A DNA stretch of 64,000 nt from Tetracentron sinense (GCA_015143295.1 CM026557.1:32311965-32375964), one strand, 5' to 3'. Positions 36,701-45,960 are shown, numbered from the stretch's first letter. Translations and numbers: made by a program. Notes: a model not told the origin generated them from the sequence alone.

Positions 36701-38866
36701 GAGACATGTTGAAACCTTGTTGATCGGCCAGTAAAGTACATCTAATTTGGTCCATCTTCTACACACTGCCTCTTCCACTAGTACGGCCTCCTCTGGGGAG
36801 TCCTTTATTATATCATCTCATTCTCAACAATCCTCTAAGGACATTCTCCAATCTCCAGAGAGGAACTGGAGCGCTTCCATCAGTTACTGGAGATATCTTC
36901 TGGATCGCCTACTTCCTTTGCTTAGGCAAGTACTCATGCATCTGCCCATCATGTCCCATCCTTAACATGAACTGATATTCCTTAGATCATTGATTCAGGA
37001 GTCTCAAATCATACGTCCAGTAAGCCCTTTATTTTCTCATTGTATAATTCTTGTTCTAGTCCTTTTAAGAGCATAAATAGTAGTTTCTTTTTCCTCCATA
37101 TTTAGGAAAGGAAATATCAGTGTAACTCCAAATATTTCATCATCCTCTCTGTTATATGTTCATGCTTTCTCTGTTAACCTTTTTTCTGTTAGCAACCTAA
37201 CTAAGAATATGAGTTGTGTAATATAACATTTTTTTCTATCTCATTGTGTATTTCAGAATCTGATGCTACGACAGATTACGCGTGGACGTGAAATGGATGG
37301 GCTTTAAATTTTGTATCAAGCTCCTACTATTATCTCCAGTGCTTTTCAGTCTCGTAATTTTGTTAATAAAGACCAGGTTTTAATCTGGCATCATCAGTTA
37401 GGTCATTTATCACTTCAGTTGTGTTTCTTTTTCTCCAAGTAATAAAAGTTCTTTTCTATTTGAAATTGTGTATTCTAATGTATGGGGACCATCTCCCATT
37501 TCGTCTTTGTTTGGATATATATACTTTATTTCGTTTATCGATGATATCTTTAAATTGATAATGCATCAATACATACATATATATATATAGGGCAGAAAGC
37601 ATGAGTACTTGCTTTATAAGGCTCCTAGTGCTTCAATTGACTTTACAATTTGACAATCATTTTACTCGCATTGTCTTGGTCTGGAACCCTAGTGCTTTTG
37701 AATGCATCACTACTTGCTCTATAAGGTTCCATTAAAATTATGTTTCAGCCACTAAGAGTGCGAAAGTTCCCAATGTCAACTTGCTACAGACTGAGGTAAT
37801 AAAGATTGATATAATTAAAAAAAACTTTTATCTATCATTGTATGATTAACGTTGATGGACTATTACCATATCATTGATTAAGTAGAAAGCTGCAATATTC
37901 ACATCTTCCTAATGTGTCTGTTTTCATACTTATGGTTCCATGTTTTTCAGGATCTTCTTCTTCTTTATCAGTGTCTTATCCAAATTATTTGTGGTTGGCA
38001 ATTGAAACCACAAATCGTGATTCATTTTATAGATTCAGCATTGTTTTCACACCGGTTGTTAACCGGACACAACTCTCCTCCAATTTATGGGCTTACGCCC
38101 GAGTCAATGAGCTATATTCGACAGGATATTCTTCGGCAAGGGATTGGAGTTTTTTTTTTTTTTTTTTGGTTAAGGAGATAACTTCATTGAAGTAAAGAAA
38201 GGTTAGGAGTTAAGTATTGGTCATAATAAGGGAGAGTAATTATCTGTAAATGTTTATTATTATTATTACAGATAATTTCCCCCCAGAGTAATACTCAACT
38301 CCAATTCTTTGCCTTGAGTATAGCTCACTGACTTGGGCAAAACATGATACTTACTTAAGTAGTTATTAGGGATAGAAGTAGTGGGTGGTTTGGGTAGGTT
38401 TTTTTTTTTTTTTTTTTTTAAGTTTGTAACTATTATTGTGCTTATAAAGAGGTATGTAATTTCTCTTTTCTAGACACGATGAATGAAGTTTAATTGTTCC
38501 TGGAGAACATCTGGTGGTTTGCCCCTCGAAGAGGCATCCAACCAGCCGAATCAGATCCTTCTTCTTGTTTTTATGTTTTTACTTTATGTTAATTAAAAGG
38601 GTACGTAACAAAAGGCTTAATAGACGGAATAGTCAAGCCATTGATTCCAGATCAAATTCTAATCAAGGTTTCTGTGCTTACACAGACAGAGAAATAACAC
38701 GCAATCAATCGGAATATAAGGAATGAAAATTGCGAAATGGAAAAAGCAAGAAGAATTACATCTTTGTCACAATCCTTTGCCGAGAATCGGGTGGCAGTTG
38801 ATTTCTCCAATCGCCGGCATCCATGTTGGATTCCCCTTGAGCAGTCCTCCAGTTGTTGGTATCCAT
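8878..38866 (-). CDS. MED15: MED15, Mediator complex subunit 15 (11 coding exons)
   Basis: Mediator tail subunit that contacts transcription activators in the nucleus; the Arabidopsis orthologue (NRB4) is needed for salicylate responses. Coding exons: 38760-38866, 34595-34706, 28679-28802, 26650-28125, 18404-18474, 17653-17727, 16100-17494, 15589-15933, 9642-9842, 9468-9556, 8878-9085. All join in phase to 4203 nt (1400 aa), close to the Arabidopsis length. The start at 38866 gives [12 protein letters not shown], as in plant MED15. The KIX domain spans about residues 19-100 ([40 protein letters not shown]). Residues 115-606 and 670-1080 are Gln-rich with pure Q tracts. The C-terminal region (1121-1400) carries [17 protein letters not shown] and RSLSQPMSL. 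All introns checked are GT-AG. Intron lengths reflect transposon load. Confidence 0.93.
9468..9556 (-). CDS. MED15: MED15 coding exon 10
   Basis: TATGCAG|TCACC to AGTGAG|GTGAGA; codes [19 protein letters not shown] then [10 protein letters not shown]. Short exons on either side are joined by phases 0 and 2. Confidence 0.93.
9642..9842 (-). CDS. MED15: MED15 coding exon 9
   Basis: TTGCAG|GCCAAT to AAATG|GTTGGA; 67 codons coding [29 protein letters not shown], an Ala-rich insert, and [19 protein letters not shown]. Continues the conserved C-terminal domain. Confidence 0.95.
10494..11401. mobile_element. Non-autonomous hAT element with GCCTCA arrays
   Basis: Ends CAGCGTTTTAA / TTAAAACACTG form an 11-bp terminal inverted repeat with one mismatch. 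It is flanked by the identical 8-bp duplication ATCCCAAC (10486-10493, 11402-11409), the hAT signature. GCCTCA/TGAGGC words crowd the two ends (10550-10700 and 11298-11390). The 908-bp element has an AT-rich centre and no transposase. Confidence 0.9.
11863..12579. mobile_element. hAT-type MITE, copy 1
   Basis: Ends CAAGGTTGTTAAA / TTTAACAACCATG with the 8-bp duplication GTTAAGCG (11855-11862, 12580-12587). Subterminal 'atttgaatc/gattcaaat' words recur. The internal segment around 12280-12350 is the inverted equivalent of 13850-13910 in copy 2. No coding sequence. Confidence 0.88.
13054..13392. mobile_element. Short hAT-type MITE
   Basis: Ends CACAGTTACCAAGT / ACTTGGTAACTATG with the 8-bp duplication ATGGCAAG (13046-13053, 13393-13400). 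The 339-bp interior is rich in 'tcggg/aattcgg' words. No coding sequence. Confidence 0.85.
13566..14284. mobile_element. hAT-type MITE, copy 2 (opposite orientation to copy 1)
   Basis: Ends CATGGTTGTTAAATC / GATTTAACAACCTTG. Flanks CTTATATC (13558-13565) and TTTATATC (14285-14292) match at 7 of 8 bases. At 719 bp it is almost the length of copy 1 and carries the same internal segment in reverse. Confidence 0.85.
14398..14670. repeat. MITE-like segment, family shared with 39297-39561
   Basis: It contains the perfect hairpin AGAAGAGGACC/GGTCCTCTTCT (14412-14435). An imperfect inverted pair is built on GTGTCCCTTTT...TTAACC and its complement, around an AT-rich middle. The phrase GTGTCCCTTTT next to TTAACC-AC/GGTTAA recurs at 39320-39360. 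Boundaries are approximate. Confidence 0.45.
15589..15933 (-). CDS. MED15: MED15 coding exon 8
   Basis: TTTCAG|GTAAAG to CTTGAG|GTATGA; 115 codons. Codes [20 protein letters not shown], then [20 protein letters not shown], and ends SSIKRPRLE. This is the most conserved C-terminal block of plant MED15. Confidence 0.95.
16100..17494 (-). CDS. MED15: MED15 coding exon 7
   Basis: TTGCCAG|CATGAT to AAAGTG|GTTAGT; 465 codons. It starts [17 protein letters not shown], a helix-rich [14 protein letters not shown] segment, then a second Gln-rich region with Q tracts near 16720-16790, then a Ser/Thr/Pro-rich part ending [10 protein letters not shown]. The upstream Met in this frame lies in the intron and is not a start. 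Confidence 0.95.
17653..17727 (-). CDS. MED15: MED15 coding exon 6
   Basis: CTGTAG|ATTAAA to GTCCAG|GTATTT; exactly 25 codons, [20 protein letters not shown] then MKCVQ. Helical region conserved in plant MED15. Confidence 0.93.
17728..18403 (-). other. MED15: MED15 intron 5
   Basis: A 676-bp GT-AG intron, AT-rich, without a recognised element. Confidence 0.8.
18404..18474 (-). CDS. MED15: MED15 coding exon 5
   Basis: TTTGTAG|CATCAA to AAAAG|GTAATG. A 71-nt exon giving [14 protein letters not shown] then [10 protein letters not shown]. This matches the conserved WQEE-x-x-QK helix start that precedes the 'KEMY' helix in MED15. Confidence 0.93.
20538..23949 (-). pseudogene. LINE ORF2 (endonuclease-reverse transcriptase) remnant
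   Basis: The endonuclease part has [14 protein letters not shown] and [10 protein letters not shown] tandem duplication of about 10 bp (CCCAAATGTC, 23806-23825) shifts its frame. The reverse transcriptase part has [60 protein letters not shown] and FADD. It ends with the reverse-transcriptase zinc-binding domain ([11 protein letters not shown]...[18 protein letters not shown]). At least six frames are needed to read it, so it is inactive. No RNase H domain follows. Confidence 0.88.
24073..24344 (-). pseudogene. LINE ORF1 remnant
   Basis: Begins [14 protein letters not shown] at 24344, meets a TAG, and continues [20 protein letters not shown] and a charged, Gly/Arg/Ser-rich tail ([19 protein letters not shown]). 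It fits the C-terminal half of a plant L1 ORF1 RNA-binding protein. No zinc knuckle is visible in this remnant. Confidence 0.5.
24915..25282. mobile_element. Probable hAT-type MITE
   Basis: Ends CATAATTGCTAGG and (complement) CATAGTTACCCGA are imperfect inverted repeats. The flanks GTTTTAAG (24907-24914) and ATTTTAAG (25283-25290) match at 7 of 8 bases. No coding sequence. Confidence 0.5.
25312..25810. mobile_element. Probable hAT-type MITE next to the previous one
   Basis: Ends CAATGTAGTTAAAA and (complement) CAGTGTAGTCAAAA, with flanks GCATGCAT (25304-25311) and GCATGCAC (25811-25818). The interior includes a CA/TG-repeat palindrome near 25575-25600 and 'cctaggc' words. Non-coding. Confidence 0.65.
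26650..28125 (-). CDS. MED15: MED15 coding exon 4 (Gln-rich)
   Basis: GGAATAG|CATCTCAC to ACCAA|GTATGT; 1476 nt coding about residues 115-606. Starts [15 protein letters not shown], ends [11 protein letters not shown]. Nearly all low-complexity Gln with Ser, Leu and Asn. One pure tract has 23 Q (27671-27739, minus strand: 12 consecutive CAG in its middle); another has 11 consecutive CAA codons (27131-27163). These regions are probably disordered activator or coactivator contact surfaces. Antisense Leu/Ala-rich open frames here are shadows of the CAG repeats. Confidence 0.95.
28126..28678 (-). other. MED15: MED15 intron 3
   Basis: A 553-bp GT-AG intron, AT-rich, with no recognisable element. 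Confidence 0.8.
28679..28802 (-). CDS. MED15: MED15 coding exon 3 (end of KIX)
   Basis: TTTCAG|CCGGAT to CCAG|GTAATT. Codes [19 protein letters not shown] then [12 protein letters not shown]...NVPDP. The last base pairs with exon 4 to make Ala. The DYLRKIS...MLTMETKSQ block is a plant MED15 signature. Confidence 0.95.
29270..29911 (+). mobile_element. LTR of a truncated retrotransposon in MED15 intron 2
   Basis: Starts TGTGACGACC, with TATAAAT at 29514-29520 and AATAAA at 29875-29880. It ends TTCTACA just before a tRNA-Met primer-binding site. It lies antisense to MED15. The second LTR is not seen. Confidence 0.65.
29919..29930 (+). other. Retrotransposon primer-binding site
   Basis: TGGTATCAGAGC is the exact complement of the 3' end of plant initiator tRNA-Met and lies 7 bp after the LTR end. 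Confidence 0.85.
29964..30235 (+). pseudogene. Start of a gag ORF, truncated
   Basis: [19 protein letters not shown] begins 33 bp after the primer-binding site and runs about 90 codons ([36 protein letters not shown]) before switching into LINE-derived sequence. Position fits gag; the lineage is not recognised. Everything downstream of gag is missing. Confidence 0.5.
30265..30425 (+). pseudogene. LINE RNase H-like domain, N-terminal piece
   Basis: The frame '[20 protein letters not shown]' followed by [13 protein letters not shown] fits the first strand and turn of the RNase H fold that follows plant L1 elements; a TAG precedes it where Trp is usual. The rest of the domain is not contiguous. 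Confidence 0.5.
33700..34010 (+). pseudogene. LINE RNase H-like C-terminal piece and tail
   Basis: Reads [16 protein letters not shown], then [14 protein letters not shown], like the C-terminal helices of the L1-associated RNase H. It is followed by a 3' UTR-like segment ending in an A-rich tail near 34010. It lies 3.3 kb from the matching N-terminal piece and in the same orientation. Confidence 0.45.
34595..34706 (-). CDS. MED15: MED15 coding exon 2 (KIX core)
   Basis: Bounded by GTGTAG|AAC and CCAG|GTACAT. Codes [17 protein letters not shown] then [20 protein letters not shown], the central helices of the KIX activator-binding domain. Its 112 nt complete the split codon and end in phase 0. 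Confidence 0.95.
35030..37800 (+). mobile_element. Degenerate Ty1-copia element in MED15 intron 1
   Basis: LTR-like sequence with TATAAATAAA near 35260 is followed by a decayed primer-binding site (TAGAATCAGAGC, 35385-35396). Gag ([20 protein letters not shown], 36290-36360, other frames to 36900) has many stops. A protease-like IIDSG lies near 36990. Then come the pre-integrase region ([11 protein letters not shown] near 37385) and an integrase start ([19 protein letters not shown] near 37470). Order and motifs are those of Ty1-copia. The reverse transcriptase is not recognisable. Confidence 0.65.
38146..38215 (-). mobile_element. Possible LINE 3' tail
   Basis: A T-run of about 20 is followed by 'ggttaaggagataacttc', resembling the complement of a plant L1 3' end like that at 20218. 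Only the tail is present. Confidence 0.3.
38760..38866 (-). CDS. MED15: MED15 coding exon 1
   Basis: Codes [12 protein letters not shown]...[18 protein letters not shown], the start of the KIX domain. The donor is AAGAT|GTAATT, leaving two bases for the next exon. Further 5' UTR, perhaps with a small intron (GT at 39042, AG near 38955), is likely upstream. Confidence 0.92.
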
Positions 38867-39296
38867 CAAATTCTAACCAAACCAGATCGCGCTTCCTTCC
38901 ACTCAAAATTACAATAAATGAAGCAAATAAATCTTTGCAACGATCAAATACCTTAAAAAAAAAGAGTAATGGTGAGAAATTGAGAGGAAGACAACGCAAC
39001 AATGGAGACAAACAAAATGAAAACCTAGAACATCAAATACCTGCAACTTGATCTATAATCACAAGACAGATTTTCGTCTTCGGGTCTGCAATTTAAGAAA
39101 TTTGTATTACGGGGAAATTTTAGGACGGAAGAGAGAAGTGATAGATCGATCCCTAGTCAGGCTTTAGAACAGCTTACCCTCATTTGTAGTTGGGCGGCTG
39201 ATTGACGGCGATTCCTTGCGTTACCAGTTTTCTATTCAAGGAATAATAATCAATCCACCGTTCCCTTTTGTTTTTTTGAAGACCAAATCCTCTACT
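38867..39296 (-). promoter_or_regulatory. MED15: MED15 5' UTR and proximal promoter region
   Basis: This is the space between the MED15 start codon and the upstream MITE. A possible small 5' UTR intron (donor GT at 39042, acceptor AG near 38955) fits the common arrangement of MED15 genes but is inferred. No clear TATA box is seen. Confidence 0.4.
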
Positions 39297-39561
39297 GTTA
39301 TCACCCCGGAGGTCGCCAAGTGTCCCTTTTGACAAACCCTTAACTCTGGTTAAAAATCACCCATCCTTGGTTTTAGAAAAAAATATTAATTTTTTTTTAA
39401 TATTAAAAGTATAGTTTTAGGATTTTTTTTAATATTAAAATATTTTTTAAAAATTATTATTTTTTCTAAAAACTGAATGGGTGACCCTAGGGGTGGGGGT
39501 GAATCTTAACTATAGTGAAGGGATGTCAAAAGAGTCATGCGGCGATCTCAAGGGTGATAAC
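39297..39561. mobile_element. MITE-like element upstream of MED15
   Basis: The left end GTTATCACCCCGGAGGTCGC and the complement of the right end (GTTATCACCCTTGAGATCGC) form an inverted repeat still recognisable for about 65 bp. The AT-rich centre is non-coding. No clear target duplication was found. A related segment is at 14398-14670, and a fragment of similar type may abut the virus at 39640-39837. Confidence 0.6.
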
Positions 39562-39837
39562 CGGATTTGTCATATCACTGTAGATGATTTTCTTTCTTTT
39601 TTTTCTTTTTCTTTTTTTTTCTTTTTTTTTTATCAATCAATCCACCTTTACTTTCCACTTTTTTGGTGCCAATTTTTTTGGGTGGTGTTAGGTGCACCCC
39701 AACTTTTGAGCAATAGTCACCTTCTGGTGCAGAGGAGGGGACTCGATCTCACAAACCCTTTGAACTATGGTTAAAATATTAACCACCTTTGGTGGTTAAT
39801 TTTTTTTTAAATATTTTTTTCTAAAAACCAAGGTAGT

Positions 39838-42800
39838 GTGTCAGAAAATAGAGTCATAAAATCCATAAAAAAATTAGTCGGTCTAAATACTCCTAAGTCT
39901 ATTAAGGAATATGTTCAATCTTCTAAGTTTGATCACTTCCAAATCCCTGCATCGGATCAAGAATCTTTCTATACCCTCTCTTTACCCAGAGAACTTATTA
40001 TCTCATGGATTCACGAAGGATACACTCATCTTCACTTTGGTGCTATTAAATTAGCCTTAACCTTTCATGGAAGAAAAGGTCTTCCTGTTGTCTCAAGAAT
40101 AGCTCTTTTAGACTCAAGGTTTAAGGAATACCAACATGCCACTATCGGCACAGTTCAAACTACACTCAATGCTGGCACGGTATTCATTACCCTCTTTCCC
40201 AATTTTAATATGTCTCTAAAAGATCCCCATGTTGTCGACGCTCTTAAGGTTCAGATCCAAATAGATGGTGCTCCTTTAATATCAACAACATATGCAGCAA
40301 CTCTTCATTATCAAATGGCTTATAGACTTCAAAATCATGCCTTTGATATGATGGTTCCAGACTTTGCTAAAACTGATGATGCTCTTATGATCAAAGTTGA
40401 CGCCGGCAAAGTTCCGCAATGTACCTATGTCCCTCGCCAACTTAGTCCGTCTGAATTAACCTCTCTATTCCCTCATAAATGGATTACACATTATGAATCT
40501 ATTCATAATGAACACAAACCAGTTCAATCAGACAGACCTATCTTCATCAGACACTCCGACGGTACTGTGGAAACACAGTTCCTACCCACTACCACTAGTG
40601 AAACTACATCAGTCTTCACTACTCCTTTACCCGCGATAGCAAATGAAACCCCATCGATTTTCACAACTGCTCTCCCGAATACTTCTACACAAATGTTGCT
40701 TACTCCCGAGCAACCTCCCAATTTTCATATCCCATGTGATATCTGTAAGTGTGACGATTGTTTATCATATGATTCTGATGATGATTATGATATCATTCCC
40801 ATTAAACCTGGAATTAGGAAGAAAACTTCTCAACAACTTCTTCAAGAACGATATGAAGCTGGAGATCCCGACGTTGGTCTTCTTGGCCATCCCTCTGGTA
40901 AATTTGACTATTATGTTCTTTACTCTAGATCCAGTAAACCACCGGATTTATCACGTACATCACCAGAATTACCAAGTAAACCACCAGATCTTACTTTTTC
41001 TCCTTGCAAATCAGCTTCACCTCCTCTGTCACCTTACTACCAAAAGGTTCTTAAGCTACTTCCTAGCTCAACCTCCACTGACCTTATGTTACAATGTAAG
41101 TTACCCACTTCAAGTACAGGTATGGATCGTAATATTCAACTTCCTGAAATTAATATGTTTCAACCCTCTTCAGCTCCCTATCCTCAAGACTTTCCACCTT
41201 TGGCTGATTTTTCCTATCCTCAATCTAATGAACAACATACATGGAAAATCAAACCTACTCATGGAAAAACAATTACTGCTGCTGAAGCATCTCTGAATTG
41301 GCAAGCAGAAAACTCTCGCCATCAGAATATCACACTCCATTCCCTCCTTGAAAACCAAAAGACTTTAACCTCTTCCATATCTCAGTATTTCAGTAATACT
41401 GATATTTTAATTCAACACTGTCAAGGTCAGATTTCTCTCTTACGTTCAGAAATATATCAAATCACTTCTACAATCAAAGATTTGAATTATCAATGGCAAT
41501 TGATGAATCCCAAGATTTCTCAATTGACTCATCTTGAATCTCAACTCAGATCTCTCGAACTTTCTCGACAGGCTGAACATGAACGAGGTTACTATCCGCA
41601 TCTTAGTACACCTCCTCCACCAACATTTGCATCTAGTTTACCTCCGGGTCTTACCTATCAACCACCACCTAGGTACACACCTCCTAGTCATATGAATATG
41701 CAACCTTTGGTCTTCGATACAGTCAATAATCCTTTTAGATCAGACCCCTGGATTTCTACAGCCTCTACATCACCTACTATATTACCATTACCTCCAGTTC
41801 CCACTAGGTCTTTACCTCTACCCTCTACTGTAGCTCCCTTAGCAACCATGGTAACGCCTGTAGCAACCCAGTCTTTACATCCTATAGTCTCCCAGTCGTT
41901 AAGCCAAACACGTTACACACCTACTCCACCTTATGTCCCAAACGACCCAGTAATAGGTGCTTCTTCTTCTGAACCACCTCTTTCTCTTCTCTTAGAAAAA
42001 GATCAACCTAATCCCATAGCATCCTTTCTAAAAAACTTAACCAACCCAGTCGAATCCGACTTATTTCCAGTCTCTCTTACAGACACTGAAAGTCATTCTA
42101 CCACTGAATCTCCGACAGATGATGACACTACTTCATCTGATCAATCTCAGGTTGTCCCTCTCACCTTCATGATGGATACTCCCGATCTAGATGATCCTCA
42201 TGTCGAAGAACCTCCTGAACCTCCTGATATACCACCAAATCTTCGAATTCCTCATCCCGATGTTAAAAAATTCTTCACTATAGATGACATTCCTCCATCC
42301 AAATGGCGTGAACGTTTATTCGAAATATTTGCTTGGTGCAATACTGAATTCCATATTCCTGGTACTACTGTGAGTATGGTCATCGAAAAACTAGTCACTC
42401 GCCTTAATGGTCGTCTTCGTGAATGGTATAACAGTCTTGGTGAATACAGACAAATTCAGTTTCGTCAACTTCCTACACTTGATGCTGTCTTATCCTCCAT
42501 TCATCAAGAATTTATCGGATCTGCTATTTTTCATACTGAAAAATGTCGTGATGAATTTCTTAAAATGAAATGCTGTTCTTATCAACGTTCTGATTTAGAA
42601 AAGCATTATGATCGAATGTCTAAACGATTCTACATACTTAACGGTATGGACGATGTTAATCTCAAACAGGCTTTTCTTGCTTCTCTACCAGAACCTCTTG
42701 GTGATAACACCACTACTATTATGAATACTAAACGTATTACACTTCAACAAGCTTCTCTTGGTGAAATTTTTCAGTTTACTCTTCAAGCTTTAGAAACCCT

Positions 42801-43575
42801 GTGTAATCAGACTACTTTCTTTCGAAATTTCGAGTCTATTGGCAACAAGATTAAGTCTACTTGTGATAAAAGTTATCTTTCTATCAAATGCGATAAACGT
42901 GATTGCTCTTGTCTTACTTGTCTCTCAAAGCACACCAAGTCCAAGTCCAAGTTTCATAAGCATCACAAAAAATCTTCTAAACGACATCCTACTCGTCCTC
43001 CCGACGATAATCTACAGACTCCTCGCTTTAAGAAGAAACGCAAATGGCGATACTTGAGAAAGAAAAAAGTTAAAGGAAAAACATCTTCCCGATGTTATCT
43101 TTGCAACAAGTTTGGTCACTTTGCTAAAAATTGTCCCAACCGGGATAAAAGTGTGAAACTCTTACAGCAAATTGCTACATATGCAGCTGACGAATCAAAT
43201 TTCTCTGATATCGAATCAGTCTTTTCTCTTGATGATGAGTTTTCACCTGCAACTATTGTCGCTATTGGATATTCCAGTAGTGATGATGATGATGAACCTC
43301 CGGTTCACAGTTCTACGCTCCTTTGTGAGCACTTTGCAAATATTGGAATTACAACTACAACTACTATACCTCAGGTATATACAGTACAAGCACTATATCC
43401 AGTCATTTCTACTCAACCTATTCCTATGGCCCAAGTTCAGATCCTTACAGATCATTATTCCAGACCTATTCCAGTCATAGCCTTCTTTAACACTGGTGCT
43501 TCCCAATCTATCCTAAATCCTGATATTATCCCTAAAGAATTATGGATAACCCTCATGTCACGCCTGCTACAGTGA
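39838..43575 (+). pseudogene. EPRV ORF1 remnant: movement protein, coat region, zinc knuckle, protease start
   Basis: An open frame of 1245 codons. Residues about 20-190 look like a 30K-type movement protein. About 330-780 is Pro/Ser-rich linker. About 810-1010 is the coat region. A Lys-rich stretch precedes a Cys-x2-Cys-x4-His-x4-Cys zinc knuckle from residue 1086. A protease start lies near residue 1215, where the catalytic Asp of the D-T-G triad is Asn. No ATG precedes the movement domain (the frame opens with GTG at the host junction), so the 5' end is truncated. It stops where promoter sequence was joined into the protease. Reverse transcriptase is absent downstream. Confidence 0.85.
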
Positions 43576-43620
43576 CGCTACAGTGACCGTTGCTACAGTG
43601 ATGTGAACAGTGACATCTAC
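43562..43620 (+). repeat. EPRV promoter fragment joined into the protease region
   Basis: The 'gctacagtga' phrases at 43567-43613 are the same sequence as at 45795-45856 and 46386-46441. Here the fragment is followed directly by a second copy of the protease start, with the 13-bp direct repeat ACACTGGTGCTTC at the junction. Confidence 0.75.
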
Positions 43621-43621
43621 A

Positions 43622-44130
43622 CTGGTGCTTCTTTGACACTGGTGCTTCCCAATCTATCCTAAATCCTGATATTATCCCCAAAGAATATTGGAAACCTCAT
43701 GAACAAGCTTTTCGTGCTGTCAATGGTGAACGTTTCATTATTGATAAAATCAGTAAACCTATATTAGTTAAACTCTTTCCCAACTTGACCATTAAACACC
43801 AATTTCTTGGTTCTAGCCTTCCTGGCAAAGATCTTTTGATTGGCTTCGATATCCTTCATAAATTCAGAAATTTACGTTGGTCAGACAAAGGACTTTCCCA
43901 TAAACAAAACTTCCTTACCTGGTCCCCAATTCCTAACCTTCATTTATCTGAACCTTTTGATCCCATCAAAACCAAACTCATAAATGACTGTTGTGCACAT
44001 TCTCATTCCGAATTCCTCAGGAAACACCCTAAACCCTTATGGACCAATTCGACATTCTTCGTTCATCTTCCCTTCAAAAAGAATGAAGATATAAATCCAA
44101 CTAAAGCTAGTCATCGTGGTATGAATCCAG
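43622..44130 (+). pseudogene. EPRV second protease copy with downstream remnant
   Basis: Here the protease triad is intact (FDTGAS near 43633) and the domain continues to a hydrophobic G-x-D-I-L block near 43845, unlike the truncated first copy. The reading frame then enters the stretch that would normally lead to reverse transcriptase, but no polymerase motif follows. The sequence passes to unrelated viral 3' sequence by about 44130. Confidence 0.7.
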
Positions 44131-44384
44131 AACATCTTGCTCTTGCAATCCAGAAATCATATCCACCATCTTGGTTCCATACAATACAACCAGTTGGAAG
44201 ACCTCCAACCATGGTTACTTCTTTATCTATCTTGGTCACCATCATCCCTTCCTACGAGCCTCTGCTCCCCTTTTTATCAGATGATGTCTATCAAGATATT
44301 GATAAAATTAAACATGCTTGGTCCTTCCACTTCACTATTATCTGTTTATTGTTACTAACTTTTACATATATTTTGCAGATAATC

Positions 44385-45680
44385 ATGGCCTGTTCTAGCT
44401 CTCAAAATCCCGATACTAGTTCTCCAAATAAAAAACAAAAGCCTACACCTGGTGAACAGTTTGGAGATATCTTCCTCGAACACATTCAAAACATGCATTG
44501 CTTATCCTTTCCCTGTGATAGGACTTTCTAAAAATGAAATCTGTCTTCTGGATAACTTATGGTTTTCCAGGAAATACAAAGGCCACCTCGAAGACTCCAT
44601 AAAAGCCCTTCACTCTCATTTCTTATCTACCAAATCTTCTGAACCTGATCCAGAACTTAAACGGTTTACGATACATTCTACTTCTGATGATCATACTGAT
44701 ATCTACTCTGGACAAGGTTCTGATGTCTATCATCCTCCTAGTCCTATCTACATGAGCTTTTGTTCTCCCTCTTCTTCTCGACCCTTAGATCTGAAGAAAG
44801 CCCTTGTTGGAACAGTCCAATTAAATCTTCGATGTGCTATTTATGATCTCCATTGTGACATCCAAGATAAAATTCATCGCCTTACTCTGACTGATGAACA
44901 AAAATGGATTGATACTTATGCTGCCTTCGAACGAAATGATCCACCCATTTCTTTTGGTCGTCTTTACCAAATCTACTATAATAACCTCATGGTTATCCCC
45001 CTGATGCCAATCAAGACGAAAAACTCTGGTTGTTCGAAAATGGCTTTGCTACTGGTATTGAATCTGAATCTCCAGATGATCTCTTTGGCTTTCCTGACTG
45101 CATACAGGAAGCTTGCTCTATCACTCGCTTTAACTCCTTCAATCGATATCTTTATCTTGAAGTGATAAGCTCCTGCCCTGAATGGGATCATGAGTCTTAC
45201 ATTTGTCATCCTTCTTTACATATCATCCTTATCCATCATTTTGATCCTGATGACAATCCTCCTGCTCATATTCGAACTAAACCCTTTTATACTGTCGAAG
45301 AACTTCAACGAAGAAAGGTCAATGGATTACTACGCATTCAAACTTTCTTACATAGAACTACCAATTGGCGTGTCCTTACTCAAACAAAAAGGATTATAGT
45401 CTGCACTAAAGATAGACAACTATCTCTTCGTTGGCATCCCTTATACTATGATATCATGTATGGCACCGTTCTCGGTTCTTCTGAAGTATGTGGCGCTCTT
45501 AACCATGTTTACCAACATACCGCTTGCAACTCCGCTCTCAGTCCTCTTGGATATTTTAATCAGGATCATATTAAAGAATGGAAATATATTGATACAGACC
45601 CTGTTGATGACCCTGATTTGGACTTCTTCGTTCCAGATCCTCCAATTGAAGACATAGTTGAGCCAGCTGTTGCTCCCTGA
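44385..45680 (+). pseudogene. EPRV ORF2 remnant
   Basis: A start at 44385 lies just after a pyrimidine-rich TTTTGCAG. The frame changes near 44500 and again near 45010, so about 430 residues are split over three segments. The protein has no motif I recognise; Florendoviruses are known to carry an ORF2 of unknown function. It is broken by two frameshifts. Confidence 0.65.
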
Positions 45681-45778
45681 CTTCTCTCGGCACTTGATCT
45701 CCTGATAAGTCTCCACCTGTATTGTCACCAGTAGCTGGTCCAGTAGATGGCTCACATATGATCACAAATATCTCTCAA

Positions 45779-45960
45779 AGTTATGGATAACCCTCATGTC
45801 ACGCCTGCTACAGTGACGCTACAGTGACCGTTGCTACAGTGATGTGAATAGTGACATCTACAGTTGATGTGAATAGTGTGTGAACAGTAGACCCGTGAGT
45901 CTACAGTGTTGATTTGTAATGTCTATAAATAAAGGCTTTGTTCTTTCATTTGAGGCATAA
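45779..45960 (+). promoter_or_regulatory. EPRV 35S-type promoter
   Basis: 'ctacagtga' and 'gtgaacagt/gtgaatagt' words are repeated between 45795 and 45910, with TGACG near 45814. TATAAATAA follows at 45922-45930. This is the layout of a pararetrovirus transcript promoter. It points away from MED15. Confidence 0.6.

Larger units (their letters stand above)
34707..38759 (-). other. MED15: MED15 intron 1
   Basis: A 4.05-kb GT-AG intron containing the degenerate plus-strand copia element (about 35030-37800) and a poly-T-headed LINE-like tail (38146-38215). It separates the first 36 codons from the rest of the KIX domain. Confidence 0.85.

Noticed and set aside
37912..38181. Overlapping 89- and 93-codon frames
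   Set aside because: No recognisable domain; they end in a T-run and lie in MED15 intron 1 after the copia remnant.
45779..45960. Viral promoter driving MED15
   Set aside because: It points toward higher coordinates, away from MED15, and is 7 kb from the gene start.
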